Shown piece after piece: positions 16,238 through 25,400 of a stretch of DNA of 64,000 nt. The notes beneath the pieces are model-generated. The model was not told the origin of the DNA, searched no databases, and saw only the letters and a list, made by a program, of their open reading frames with translations. The first letter of the stretch is position 1; every line of letters begins with the position of its first letter. This DNA comes from Microbacterium sp. (GTDB taxonomy: Bacteria > Actinomycetota > Actinomycetes > Actinomycetales > Microbacteriaceae): assembly GCA_003248655.1 (NCBI GenBank), contig QFPM01000009.1:1-64000 (forward strand), written 5' to 3'. The position numbers and the translations under genes are program-made.

Positions 16238-17770
16238 TCAGCGTTCGGTGCGACGCAGGTGGAACTCCTCGTCGCCGAGGAAGAAGCGCTCCCCCGCGTC
16301 GAGCTGCGTCCCCGGCTCCACCTCGACCTCGTCTCCCATGAGGGTGCGCACCATGACGCCGTTCGTCGAGCCGAGGTCGGTGACGATCCAGCCATCGCCG
16401 CGCAGCTCGAGACGCGCGTGCGTCTTCGAGACCGTGCGCGCCTCATCGAGGACGGCGACCAGTTGGGCCGACGGGAAAGACGCGTCGGCGCTGGGCCGCC
16501 GACCCAGCACGACGACATCCGCCGTCAGCGGCACAGGAGAGCCGGATGCCGGCACGAGCTCCCACCTCGCGTGGGGCGCTCGACGGGTGATGATCGTCTG
16601 GTCGAGGGCGTCGTCATCGTCGTCGTCTGCATCGACCGGCGCCGGCGGGGCCACGGTGTGCGGTGCATCGCCGTCTTCGATGCGGCGGTGCTGGGCCGAG
16701 ACCGCTCCCGCCGCAGAACGCGGCGCGCCGGCGGAGGGCGACCCGACGATGGCGGATACCTCGCCGGTGAACTCGGGGAAGACATCCGGCTCGGGGACCG
16801 GAGTTCCCGCGACCGGCACCGATTCGACAAGCGGCGTCTCGGGCGGCGGGATGGGAGAGCCCGTGCGACGGCCCGGCACGAAGGCGATGGGTCCGCTGTC
16901 GCTACTCACCGGCGGCGAGCTGTACGGCCGGCCGGCCGCGGCGCTCGGCGGGAACGGTGACGGATAGATCGCCGACACGTCGTCGATCTCGGACGGCCAC
17001 GCCGCGTCGGCGTTGACATCGAAACCGGGCACACGATGCTCGACCGGCGCGACCTGCGGCGCCTCATCCGCCTCGGGGACGGCCGGGAAGGCGGGCGCGG
17101 CGGAGCGACGCGGTCCGTAGGGCTGGTCGACGTCGGAGCCTTCGGCGGGATCGACCTCGCGGGGCGTCCACGCGCCCACGCTGCTTTCCGGCGGCGCGAA
17201 CGAGGCCGGCGCGGGCACCTCCGGCGCGGGCACGGATGCCCGGGCCGACGCCGCGACCCGCTCAGCCTCAGCGGCGGCCGACACCGTCGGCAACGGCGGG
17301 TGGCCGGGACCTGCGGGGGAGATGACGCGCGCCACGGGCGGCGGGGGCTGGGGCGGCGCGACCGGCCGAGCGGCGGGCCGCTGGGACGCGGCGCGTGCCC
17401 CGAGCCACCGGGCGGGACCGAACCCGAGGATGCTCGCCCAGACGACGAAGAGCAGGGCCGCAAGCACCGTCATCCCCGAGCCGTAGCCGAAGCCAGGGTT
17501 GATGCGATGGGCCGAGATCACGACGAGGACGAACACGGCGATGTTCACGATGGGGATAACCGAGAGGACCACGAGCCACGGGCTGAAGCCGCCCCACTTC
17601 AGCACGGTCGCGATGTTGAGGAAGGGCACCCAGCCCTTCCAGGGCTCCTCGCCCATCTTGCGGAACATCGCGGCGAGCGCCAGGGCGGTCCACACGTACA
17701 TTGCGATGGACAGACCGAGCGACAGCAGGATCGTCAGAGCGGCGAGCGATTGATCGACAGGTGGGTTCAT
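16238..17770 (-). CDS. membrane protein with C-terminal FHA domain
   Basis: A 510-residue protein. Residues of about 8-100 carry three or four TM segments (ALTILLSLGLSIAMYVWTAL; WLVVLSVIPIVNIAVFVLVV; VLAALLFVVWASILGFG), similar to small DUF5684-type membrane proteins. About 110-380 is a long Pro/Ala/Ser-rich cytoplasmic linker. An acidic run DADDDDDDALDQT precedes the FHA domain (about 405-505), which keeps VLGRRPS, VSKTHARL and DLGSTNGV, the Gly-Arg, Ser-x-x-His and Asn-Gly contacts for phosphothreonine. Thr392 in DQTIIT looks like a kinase site. It overlaps the previous gene by ATGA and is the last gene of the kinase operon. The probable role is to read phosphorylation by the operon's kinase. 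Confidence 0.88.
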   Translation of the reverse strand: MNPPVDQSLAALTILLSLGLSIAMYVWTALALAAMFRKMGEEPWKGWVPFLNIATVLKWGGFSPWLVVLSVIPIVNIAVFVLVVISAHRINPGFGYGSGMTVLAALLFVVWASILGFGPARWLGARAASQRPAARPVAPPQPPPPVARVISPAGPGHPPLPTVSAAAEAERVAASARASVPAPEVPAPASFAPPESSVGAWTPREVDPAEGSDVDQPYGPRRSAAPAFPAVPEADEAPQVAPVEHRVPGFDVNADAAWPSEIDDVSAIYPSPFPPSAAAGRPYSSPPVSSDSGPIAFVPGRRTGSPIPPPETPLVESVPVAGTPVPEPDVFPEFTGEVSAIVGSPSAGAPRSAAGAVSAQHRRIEDGDAPHTVAPPAPVDADDDDDDALDQTIITRRAPHARWELVPASGSPVPLTADVVVLGRRPSADASFPSAQLVAVLDEARTVSKTHARLELRGDGWIVTDLGSTNGVMVRTLMGDEVEVEPGTQLDAGERFFLGDEEFHLRRTER

Positions 17771-20169
17771 TCGGTGCGCTGCGCGTCCGGTTTCGCGCGG
17801 CTCCCCCTCTCGATGCGGAACGGGGTTGACCGCAGGTCCCCCGGAAAGAATGATCTCAACGATACGGCCGTCCGCAGTCGTTGCCATCGACTTTCTGCGA
17901 ATCCGGCGCGTTCGCGGTCGACAAGGCGCCAGAATTCGGCTGCATCGTCGTCGCTCGCCGCGTCGCCGGAGAACACCGCGCGATCCGCGTCGCCCGCGAG
18001 CTCTGCGGCGCCGGGCGCGCCCAGCGCCGCCGCTGTCTCCGCCCGCGTGGCGGCCACGGGTGCTCGCCTGCCGGCATCCGTTGCCGCGTCGATGTACTCG
18101 TCCCAGCCGCCGGCGATCCGGTCGACCGGACCCCCGGCCGTGCGACGCGTGCGCCGGCGCAACGCCTTCGCGCCGACGATCAGCAGGAACGGGCCGAGGA
18201 CGATCAACGCCGCACCGAGGATGCTGCCCGCAACCCGCAGTCCCGCCCACAGCCACGCGAGGTCGAGCGGCTCGGGCCGGTCGACGTTGGACGGGGAGTC
18301 CTCCTGCCCGGGTTTGGGTGGCTCGACCTCGTCGACGACGTCGGGGCGAACCTCGGTGCCGATCGTCGGATCGGGCTGCGCGGTCACCTCGCGACTCGGA
18401 GCGAGCGCGTGCTGCGGTGTCACATCGACCGGGATCCACTCGCCCGTGGCGCTGCGCACCTCGACCCACGCCGTCATGTCCGTCGCGCGGCACGTCCCCT
18501 GATCGCAGGCCGTCAGGGCCGGGTCGCCGGTCGCGGTGCGCACGCCGACGACCACCCGAGAGGGGAATCCGAGCGTGTGGGCGATGAGCGAGACCGCCAC
18601 GGCGAACTGCTCGTCGTCGCCGACCGCCGCGACGAAGTTGCCCGACTCGGCGGCACGCGGATCCTGCTCGCGCTCGAGCAGCGCCGTGAAGAGCTGATCG
18701 ATGCGCGCGAGCGAGTGACCGGCGACGCTCGGGACGAACGTCTCGACGCCGGCGGCTTGCATCCAGGCCACCTGCGCGTCGGTCAGCGAGTGACTGAGGT
18801 AGCCGCGCTCGCGCAACAGCGCGACGAGGCCCTCGAGCGCGGCGCCGTCCGTGCCGGCGGCGTGGGTCTGCACCCACTGACGCAGGCTCGCGGGCGCCTC
18901 GGGCCCGCCGCCTGCGCCGCCACCGGGCGCCGTCGCCTCCGCGAGCGTCGCCGGTGCCGCCACGGCCGCGTCGACCCGGTAGGAGTCCCCGGCATCCCAC
19001 CCGGCCGTCTGGACGGCGGCCGAGAGACTGTCGGCGACGTAGAAGCCGTCGGTGAGCGCCGCCGAGCGCGGTCCCTTGAAGGCGACCGCCGCGAGCGACC
19101 CGGCGGAGGGCATCCAGATACCGTCCAGGGCATCGATGGAGACGTCGAAGTCGACGCGGGACCCGGCAGAGGGATTGCGAGCGGATGCCACGCGCACGAA
19201 GTCCGCGCCCGTTCCCGTGCGGAACACCGACCCGTCGTAATCATCGAGCACGGCGATGCGCAGGCGCTCGGGCGCGGCACCGTCGACCCGGAAGAGCACG
19301 CTTCCGCTGTTCGCGTCGGTGAACCACGAGCGGTACGCGGCGAGAGGGCTCACCGCCTTCGAGATCTCCAGGCGCGGGCCCGTGCTCTCTCGCAGCACGT
19401 TCCGCTCCATCGAGGCGGCGGCGGGCGGGACCGCGAGGGCCGCCGCGGCGGCGATCGCCACCATCGCGAGTCCGAACGTCGCCCGCCGGGGGTCCGCGTC
19501 GCCCGTGCGGCGCATGCGCACACCGCTTGTCACCGCGGCCCGCCGCAGGGCCTGCAGCCTCGCCGCGCGGCTCCGCCACGACAGCCACAGCACGCCCGCC
19601 GCGAGCGAGCCGAGGCCCACGAGGGTCTCGGCCGGGGCGACGAGGGTGATCGGGCCGAGCGTCACCGGCGCGCTGACGTCGGTGCGTCCGAAGAGCAGCC
19701 CGAAGCCGACCATCGCGAGGGTCACCGGCACCGCGAGCGGGGCGAGCTTGTCGTCGCGCCACGCGAGTAGCAACGCCACGGCCGTCCCGACGAGGAAGAC
19801 CACGAGAGCGGGGACGAGCAGGTTCCGATACGAGCCGACGGGCAGATCCACCGTCAGCAGGTCCTTCCAGGCGAGGACGAGCCCCGCGAGGAGGTCACCG
19901 AGCCCGCGCAGGAAGGATGCCGGGTCGCCCGCTCGCGAGGGTACGGCGAGCGGCACCCCGGTGACCAGGAGCGCCGCCGCGAGCAGTCCCGCCGCCGTCC
20001 ATCCGCTCCATCCCCGCCGCGCGATGAGCGCCGCGAGCGCCGCGGCGAGCGCGGATGCCGTGAACACGAGGATGACGAAAGCCGGTGAGCGGTAGATCGG
20101 CCACGCCGCGATCGCAGCGAGCGCGACCGACACCGCGACGTAGAGCGAGCCCGCGCTGTAGCGGTTCAT
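17767..20169 (-). CDS. membrane transglutaminase-fold (TgpA-like) protein, catalytic residues missing
   Basis: An 800-residue protein starting MNRYSAGSLYVAV; the ATG at 20169 overlaps the DUF58 stop. About residues 1-235 hold roughly six TM segments. An extracytoplasmic part follows, containing a transglutaminase-like core at about 500-590. In active relatives the core reads GDCEQFA...HAWVEV...D; here Cys is Asp519 (GDDEQF), His is Thr566 (MTAWVEV), and only Asp582 remains. A TM at about 640-665 and a cytoplasmic tail complete the TgpA architecture. With no Cys or His it should have no transglutaminase or protease activity; a binding role is inferred. Translation is coupled to DUF58 and FHA genes by ATGA overlaps. 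Confidence 0.9.
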   Translation of the reverse strand: MNRYSAGSLYVAVSVALAAIAAWPIYRSPAFVILVFTASALAAALAALIARRGWSGWTAAGLLAAALLVTGVPLAVPSRAGDPASFLRGLGDLLAGLVLAWKDLLTVDLPVGSYRNLLVPALVVFLVGTAVALLLAWRDDKLAPLAVPVTLAMVGFGLLFGRTDVSAPVTLGPITLVAPAETLVGLGSLAAGVLWLSWRSRAARLQALRRAAVTSGVRMRRTGDADPRRATFGLAMVAIAAAAALAVPPAAASMERNVLRESTGPRLEISKAVSPLAAYRSWFTDANSGSVLFRVDGAAPERLRIAVLDDYDGSVFRTGTGADFVRVASARNPSAGSRVDFDVSIDALDGIWMPSAGSLAAVAFKGPRSAALTDGFYVADSLSAAVQTAGWDAGDSYRVDAAVAAPATLAEATAPGGGAGGGPEAPASLRQWVQTHAAGTDGAALEGLVALLRERGYLSHSLTDAQVAWMQAAGVETFVPSVAGHSLARIDQLFTALLEREQDPRAAESGNFVAAVGDDEQFAVAVSLIAHTLGFPSRVVVGVRTATGDPALTACDQGTCRATDMTAWVEVRSATGEWIPVDVTPQHALAPSREVTAQPDPTIGTEVRPDVVDEVEPPKPGQEDSPSNVDRPEPLDLAWLWAGLRVAGSILGAALIVLGPFLLIVGAKALRRRTRRTAGGPVDRIAGGWDEYIDAATDAGRRAPVAATRAETAAALGAPGAAELAGDADRAVFSGDAASDDDAAEFWRLVDRERAGFAESRWQRLRTAVSLRSFFPGDLRSTPFRIERGSRAKPDAQRTE

Positions 20170-21518
20170 GAGCCCGACCCCCGCAGGAGAAGACCGGCGA
20201 GGTCGTCGAGCGTGCCGACCGTGATCACCGTGAGCGCGCCGATGACCTGAGTGCGCGGGTGCGCCTTCTCGTCGCACACGATCGCGATGATCGTGGCATC
20301 CGCCGGGAAGGCGAGAGCGGCCGTCCGCAGCTTCGCGACGCCGACGTGAGATCCGGTCACGAGGATCGCGATCGAGAGGCGCTCGTTGGCCTCGGCGGCG
20401 AGCCGGCACACGTCCGAGAAGGCCATCGTGTTGCTCAGCCGGTCGACGCCGCTGAACCCGTCGAGCACGGCGCGCGGCGATCCGGACGGGATGTGGCGGA
20501 TCGCGCGCAGCCTGCCGCGCACGACGCGTGGGATCTCGGCACCGACGACGATGTCGAGATCGCGCGCGTCGTTCACGGCGCGGACAGAGAGCGAGGATGC
20601 CGCGCTGACGGCGAGCTCGAACTCGTTGTCAGAGCCGAACTCCTGGCCGGCGAGACCGAGGACGACAGCCATCCGCGATCGCCGGGACTCCTCGTACTGG
20701 CGCACCATCAGCCGACCGGTCTTGGCCGTCGACTTCCAATGCACCTGGCGTCGCGAGTCGCCCGGTGCGTACTCGCGGATCGCGTGGAAGGACATATCGG
20801 CGTCGACAAGTCGCTTGGTGGGACTGCCGTCGAGGTCGCGCACGAGCCCCGCGCTCGTCGAGGGCAGTGGGACGGTACGGGGGTGGACGTACAGCTCGTG
20901 CGCGTCGTCGAAGGAGTGCTCGCGCCGCATGAGGCCAATGGGGTCCGATCGGACCGTGGTGGCCGGACCGATCCGAACGATGCCGCGCGGCTGCGGGGGA
21001 AGCTCCAGAAGGTGCTGCGAGAGCGCCCCCGGTCGCAGCAGCGGCACACCGAACTCGACGAGGCCCGCGCCGACGGGCACGTCGATGCGTCCGGGGAGCG
21101 CAGAGCGCCGACCGCTGTTTCTTACCTCGACCCTGGCCAGAGCGCCCTGACCGGCGACGATCCGCTCGCGTCCGAGAGTCAGGTCGACCTCGTAGGTGCG
21201 CGCCTGGAAGAGAAACGGCACGCTGAGCGCGAGGAGCACGACGGCGGCGATGCCGGCGGTGAGCGCCTCAACCCACCCGAACAGGAGACCGGCGCCGAGG
21301 CCGAGGGTGGCCGTCAGCAGCACGAGCGCGCCCGCGGGCCGGATCGTGCGGTACGCCCAAGCGACCGTTGATGCCGTCGCCGCACGGGTCGCCCGCCACG
21401 CGCGCGAGGCGCGCACCGCCGCGCCGACGAACGCGCGACCGCGCGCCGAGGTGACCTCGGTGCGCTCGCCGGTCAGCGTGTTCGAGGCGCGGGTGAGCTT
21501 CGTGTCACTGATCGTCAC
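20166..21518 (-). CDS. DUF58 domain membrane protein
   Basis: A 450-residue protein. After a basic N-terminal region, two TM segments lie at about 58-105 (AGALVLLTATLGLGAGLLFG; ALTAGIAAVVLLALSVPFLF). The DUF58 signature is SFHAIREYAPGDSRRQVHWK followed by STAKTGRLMVRQYEE near residue 235, leading into a vWA-like fold. DUF58 proteins are nearly always encoded next to MoxR ATPases and transglutaminase-like membrane proteins, as here. Their biochemical role is not established; they are thought to act as partners or substrates of MoxR chaperones. It overlaps MoxR by 4 nt upstream and the transglutaminase-like gene by 4 nt downstream. Confidence 0.92.
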   Translation of the reverse strand: MTISDTKLTRASNTLTGERTEVTSARGRAFVGAAVRASRAWRATRAATASTVAWAYRTIRPAGALVLLTATLGLGAGLLFGWVEALTAGIAAVVLLALSVPFLFQARTYEVDLTLGRERIVAGQGALARVEVRNSGRRSALPGRIDVPVGAGLVEFGVPLLRPGALSQHLLELPPQPRGIVRIGPATTVRSDPIGLMRREHSFDDAHELYVHPRTVPLPSTSAGLVRDLDGSPTKRLVDADMSFHAIREYAPGDSRRQVHWKSTAKTGRLMVRQYEESRRSRMAVVLGLAGQEFGSDNEFELAVSAASSLSVRAVNDARDLDIVVGAEIPRVVRGRLRAIRHIPSGSPRAVLDGFSGVDRLSNTMAFSDVCRLAAEANERLSIAILVTGSHVGVAKLRTAALAFPADATIIAIVCDEKAHPRTQVIGALTVITVGTLDDLAGLLLRGSGS

Positions 21519-22480
21519 GTGGCATCACGGCGCGTCGGTGGTGCGACGTCGAGCAGCACCTGACCGACGACCGCTTCGGGAGTGACACCGTCGAACTCCG
21601 CCTCGGGATGCAGGATCAGGCGGTGCGCGAGGACGGCGACGGCGAGCCGCTTGACGTCATCCGGCGTCGCGTAGGTGCGGCCCTGCGCGGCAGCGGTGGC
21701 GCGCGAGGCGCGCGTGAGCGCGAGCGCGCCGCGGATGCTCACGCCGAGGGCGACCTCGTCGGCCGAGCGGGTGGCATCCACGATCCGTGCGATGTAGTCG
21801 AGGACGAGCGCGTCGACGTAGACGTCGGCGGCGAGCTCGGCCATGCCCACGAGCGCGCCGGGCGTGATGACAGGAGCGAGCGCGTCGATCGCGACCGCGC
21901 CGCGGTCCAGGATGCGGACGGTCGCGGCGTGGTCGGGGTAGCCGAGGGAGGTGCGCAGGAGGAATCGGTCGAGCTGCGCCTCGGGCAGGCGGTAGGTGCC
22001 GGCCTGCTCAACCGGGTTCTGCGTCGCGACGACGAGGAACGGCGTCCCCACCGGACGGGTCACGCCGTCGATCGTGACGCGTCCCTCCTCCATGACTTCC
22101 AGCAGCGCCGCCTGCGTCTTCGGGCTCGCCCGGTTGATCTCATCCGCGAGCACGATGTTGGCGAACACGGGGCCCGCGTGAAACTCGAACTCGCCCGACT
22201 TCTGGTCGTACACGGTGATCCCGGTGATGTCACCGGGAAGGAGGTCGGGCGTGAACTGGATGCGGGTCGTCGTGCCCTGCACCGACTGCGCGATCGCGCG
22301 CGCGAGCGAGGTCTTGCCGGTGCCGGGGACATCCTCGAGCAGCACGTGCCCCTCGCTCAGCATCGCGGTGAGCACGAGCTCGACGACGTGACGCTTGCCC
22401 AGCACGGCACGCTCGACGTTGTCGGCGAGCGCCGCGAAGGTCTGGGCGTACCAGCTCGCCTGTTCGGTGGTGATCGTCAT
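21515..22480 (-). CDS. MoxR-family AAA+ ATPase
   Basis: A 321-residue cytoplasmic ATPase. Walker A is DVPGTGKTS with Lys56, and Walker B is IVLADEINR with Asp113-Glu114. FHAGPVFANIVL, QAALLEVMEEGRVT and sensor-1 ATQNP in VVATQNPVEQ are all diagnostic of MoxR. A helical lid domain ends the protein. MoxR proteins remodel or mature partner proteins; the likely partner is the DUF58/transglutaminase pair encoded directly after it. The start is 9 nt after the stop of the giant Ig-like gene. Confidence 0.95.
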   Translation of the reverse strand: MTITTEQASWYAQTFAALADNVERAVLGKRHVVELVLTAMLSEGHVLLEDVPGTGKTSLARAIAQSVQGTTTRIQFTPDLLPGDITGITVYDQKSGEFEFHAGPVFANIVLADEINRASPKTQAALLEVMEEGRVTIDGVTRPVGTPFLVVATQNPVEQAGTYRLPEAQLDRFLLRTSLGYPDHAATVRILDRGAVAIDALAPVITPGALVGMAELAADVYVDALVLDYIARIVDATRSADEVALGVSIRGALALTRASRATAAAQGRTYATPDDVKRLAVAVLAHRLILHPEAEFDGVTPEAVVGQVLLDVAPPTRRDAT

Positions 22481-22489
22481 GGGCTCGTC

Positions 22490-25400
22490 CTAGGGTCCGG
22501 CGGGAGCGGGTGTGCACAGTGCGGTGAGTGTCGTCGTGGCGGGGTCGAGGTTCCAGCCCTGCGCTGACCAGTCGACGGTCACTCGGATGCCCTCGACCCG
22601 GGCGGCGGCGGCGGGTACCACCCACGGGTCGGCGTCCGGCGTCAGGAGCGCGCCGTCGGCGTCATAGTAGGCGATCGCGGACGTATCCCACCCGATTGCG
22701 GCGATACCTCCCGACGAGTTGCTGGTGTGGGCGAGGCTTGAGCCACCCGTGCACGCGCCGAGCGACCACGTCGCCTGCACCTGGTACGGGGCGCTGCCCG
22801 CGGCGGGAGTGACCGCCGCCCACGCGGACTGCCACCAGCCCGAGGTGTGCTCGTATCGCACCTGGATGCCGGGGTCTGTGTCGAACACGGAGCTCGGGTA
22901 GCCGGAGAACACCGCGACGTTGCTGAACGGCGGTTGCTCGTCAGAGGTCGGCGACTGATCGATCGTCCAGGTGGCACGCCCGTCGTTGACGTTGACGTGG
23001 GCGGTGGGACCGACGACGAAGGTGTATCCGTTCGGCGCCGCGCCGCTCTGGGTCGCGCGCACCTCGGCGGTCGTCGTGGCGCGACCGAACATGGCGCCGT
23101 CGTACCAGGACTCGACGCACAGGGTGTAGGTGTACAGGCGCCCGTCGGGCTGGTTCGCGAACACCCGGTTCTGACCGCCGGGTGAGACGATGCACGGCTC
23201 GCCCACGGGGACGATGCCGTAGCGGGTGCTCGCACCGTCGCCGCCCGGTCCCGCCGAACCCGACGCGGTGATCGTCGCGCGGCCGCCGCCCGTGTTGACC
23301 GACGACAGGGTGAGAGTCGGTGTCGTCGGCGCGCCGATGCCGTGCGCATTCACGACGATCGATCCGGTCGCGGCGTTACCGGCGCCGGTGGGGACCTCGA
23401 AGCGCGACACAGGCGTCACCGTCACGGCGGTGGCCGTGTTGGAGCCGACGCGGAACGAGGGAACGGTGACGTTCGTCTGCCCGTTCGCGACGGGCACGGT
23501 CATCGTCTCGCCGACGGGGCTCGAGATCTGTAGCGCCCGGCTCGCCGCGAAGTCCACGCCGCTGATCGTGAGGGATGCCACGCCGCCGTCCGCACCGGCG
23601 ACCACGGGAGCTGCGGATGCCGACGAAGGGGCATCCGGCGGGTCGTAGGCCCACGCGGTCGTGCGCACGGACTCCCGCGACGGTCCGACGTCGTTGATCG
23701 TGAAGGCCTCGTACTGGCGCTGCTCGCCGTTGGGCGCGGACAGCGTGGGGCACACGCCCTGCGCCGTGCATTTCGCGACCGTCTGGCCGCCCCATCGCAG
23801 CTCGAAGCCGGTGACCGCGGGATAGGAGGTCTGCGCCGGCCCCGGGTCGACGCGCAGCGTGAGCTTGCCGTCGGAGTAGTCGGACTGCGTCACCGAGGCG
23901 GCCACGTGTGGGAATCCCTGCAGATCGAGGCTGATGGCCCCGTCGCGTGCGGCGGCGCTCTGGCGGCCCTGGGCATCCTTCACCGTGAAAGTCGCGGCGC
24001 AGGTCGCGCCCGGGGCATCCTCCGTCCAGCTCGCGAGCACGCGGGTCTCCGACGCGAGCGAGAACGTCACCCCCGTGCACGCGCTCGCCGAGGCGACCGA
24101 TACGAGTTTCAGGGGCGTGTTCGGCAGGGGATTGACCTCGCCGGCCACCCCGATCACATCGATCGTGCACGAGGTTCCGGATGCCTGCGTGCACTGCTTC
24201 GAGATCTGACCACCCTGCGGGAGCGTCGACGGGGCCGCGCCGACGCGCAGCGTCATGCGCGCGGGCGTGACACCGGGGTGGCTCGTGACCTGCACGAGGA
24301 CGCTCTCGACCGTGCCCGGCATCGCGGAGTCGCGGGCGTGGAGGGCGAGCTGCGCGCCCTGCAGCGTCACATCGAACGAGGTCGTCGTCCCGGTGATGCT
24401 GTACTGGATCGCCTCGGGGCGCCCCTGCCACGTCGTCATGGACGACAGATCGAACACGTACGTGTCGCCGGGAGCGATCTCGAGCGACGCCGGTGCGAGC
24501 GAGGGCTGCGGGTCGATCGGGGTGATGCTCACCGGAACCGACAGCACGGTCCAGGCGGACGTGCCCTCGAGCCGCACGGGGACGAGACACGAGTCCGTCC
24601 ACGGCGCGCCCTCGCCCGCGACGTAGCGGATGCGGGTGCCGCCGATCGGCGTGCAGGTCGCCCCGGCGCGGGCGCCGGACGCACGCACGTCCTCTCGGTC
24701 GAGCTCCAGCGTGCTGCCGCGGGGGATGGCGACGAGGCTCGCGAGGTCGGCGTCGGCCTGCTGCGCCTCGCCGACCTGGATGGGACTGATGCCGGGGCGC
24801 AGCGACAGCGCACCCTCCGACGAGGACGGAACGCGCAGGAACGCGAAGGTCGTGACCTCTCCCGCTGTCGTGGTGCCGGTGACCGAGAACGGGATGATGC
24901 GGGCATCCTCGCCGGGTTCGGCACGGATGCGGTCGCCGTCGACGGTGACGCCGCGCTGGTCGCCCCAGAGCCCTACGACCAGGTCCGCCGGCTCACCGCC
25001 CGACCAGAGCACTTTGCCCGTGAGCACGTCGACGCCGTCCGCGAGGTCGTCGCGATCGGCGGCGGTGAGGACGGTGTCGGCGACGACCGGGAAATCCGGT
25101 ACGCGCTGCGCGACGACGCGCACCACGAGCAGGCCCCGCGCGGTGTTTCCCGAGGAGGAGGTGACGTCGTAGAAGAACGCCATCGTGCTCGGTTCGGTGC
25201 CCGCCGCGATCGTCACGGTGTCGGCGGTGACGCTGAGGATGCGTTCCTTGAGGCGGGTGTACTCCTCGGTCGCCGACCCGTCGAGCGCCGTCGGAGGCAC
25301 ATCCGGCGTCACTCGCTCGAGCGCAAGCGTGCCCTGCGTCGGGTCGAGGTCGTTCGCGAGCGGATGCACCCGGATGACGCTGTCCTGCCCTGCCTGGACG

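Noticed and set aside
15604..16518. 304-codon version of rpsL
   Set aside because: Upstream residues include leader RNA and the FHA gene in another frame; the GTG at 15972 gives normal S12.
16238..19000. 920-codon version of the FHA gene
   Set aside because: The part upstream of 17770 reads through the transglutaminase-like gene in a shifted frame. The ATG at 17770 overlaps that gene's stop and starts the TM region.
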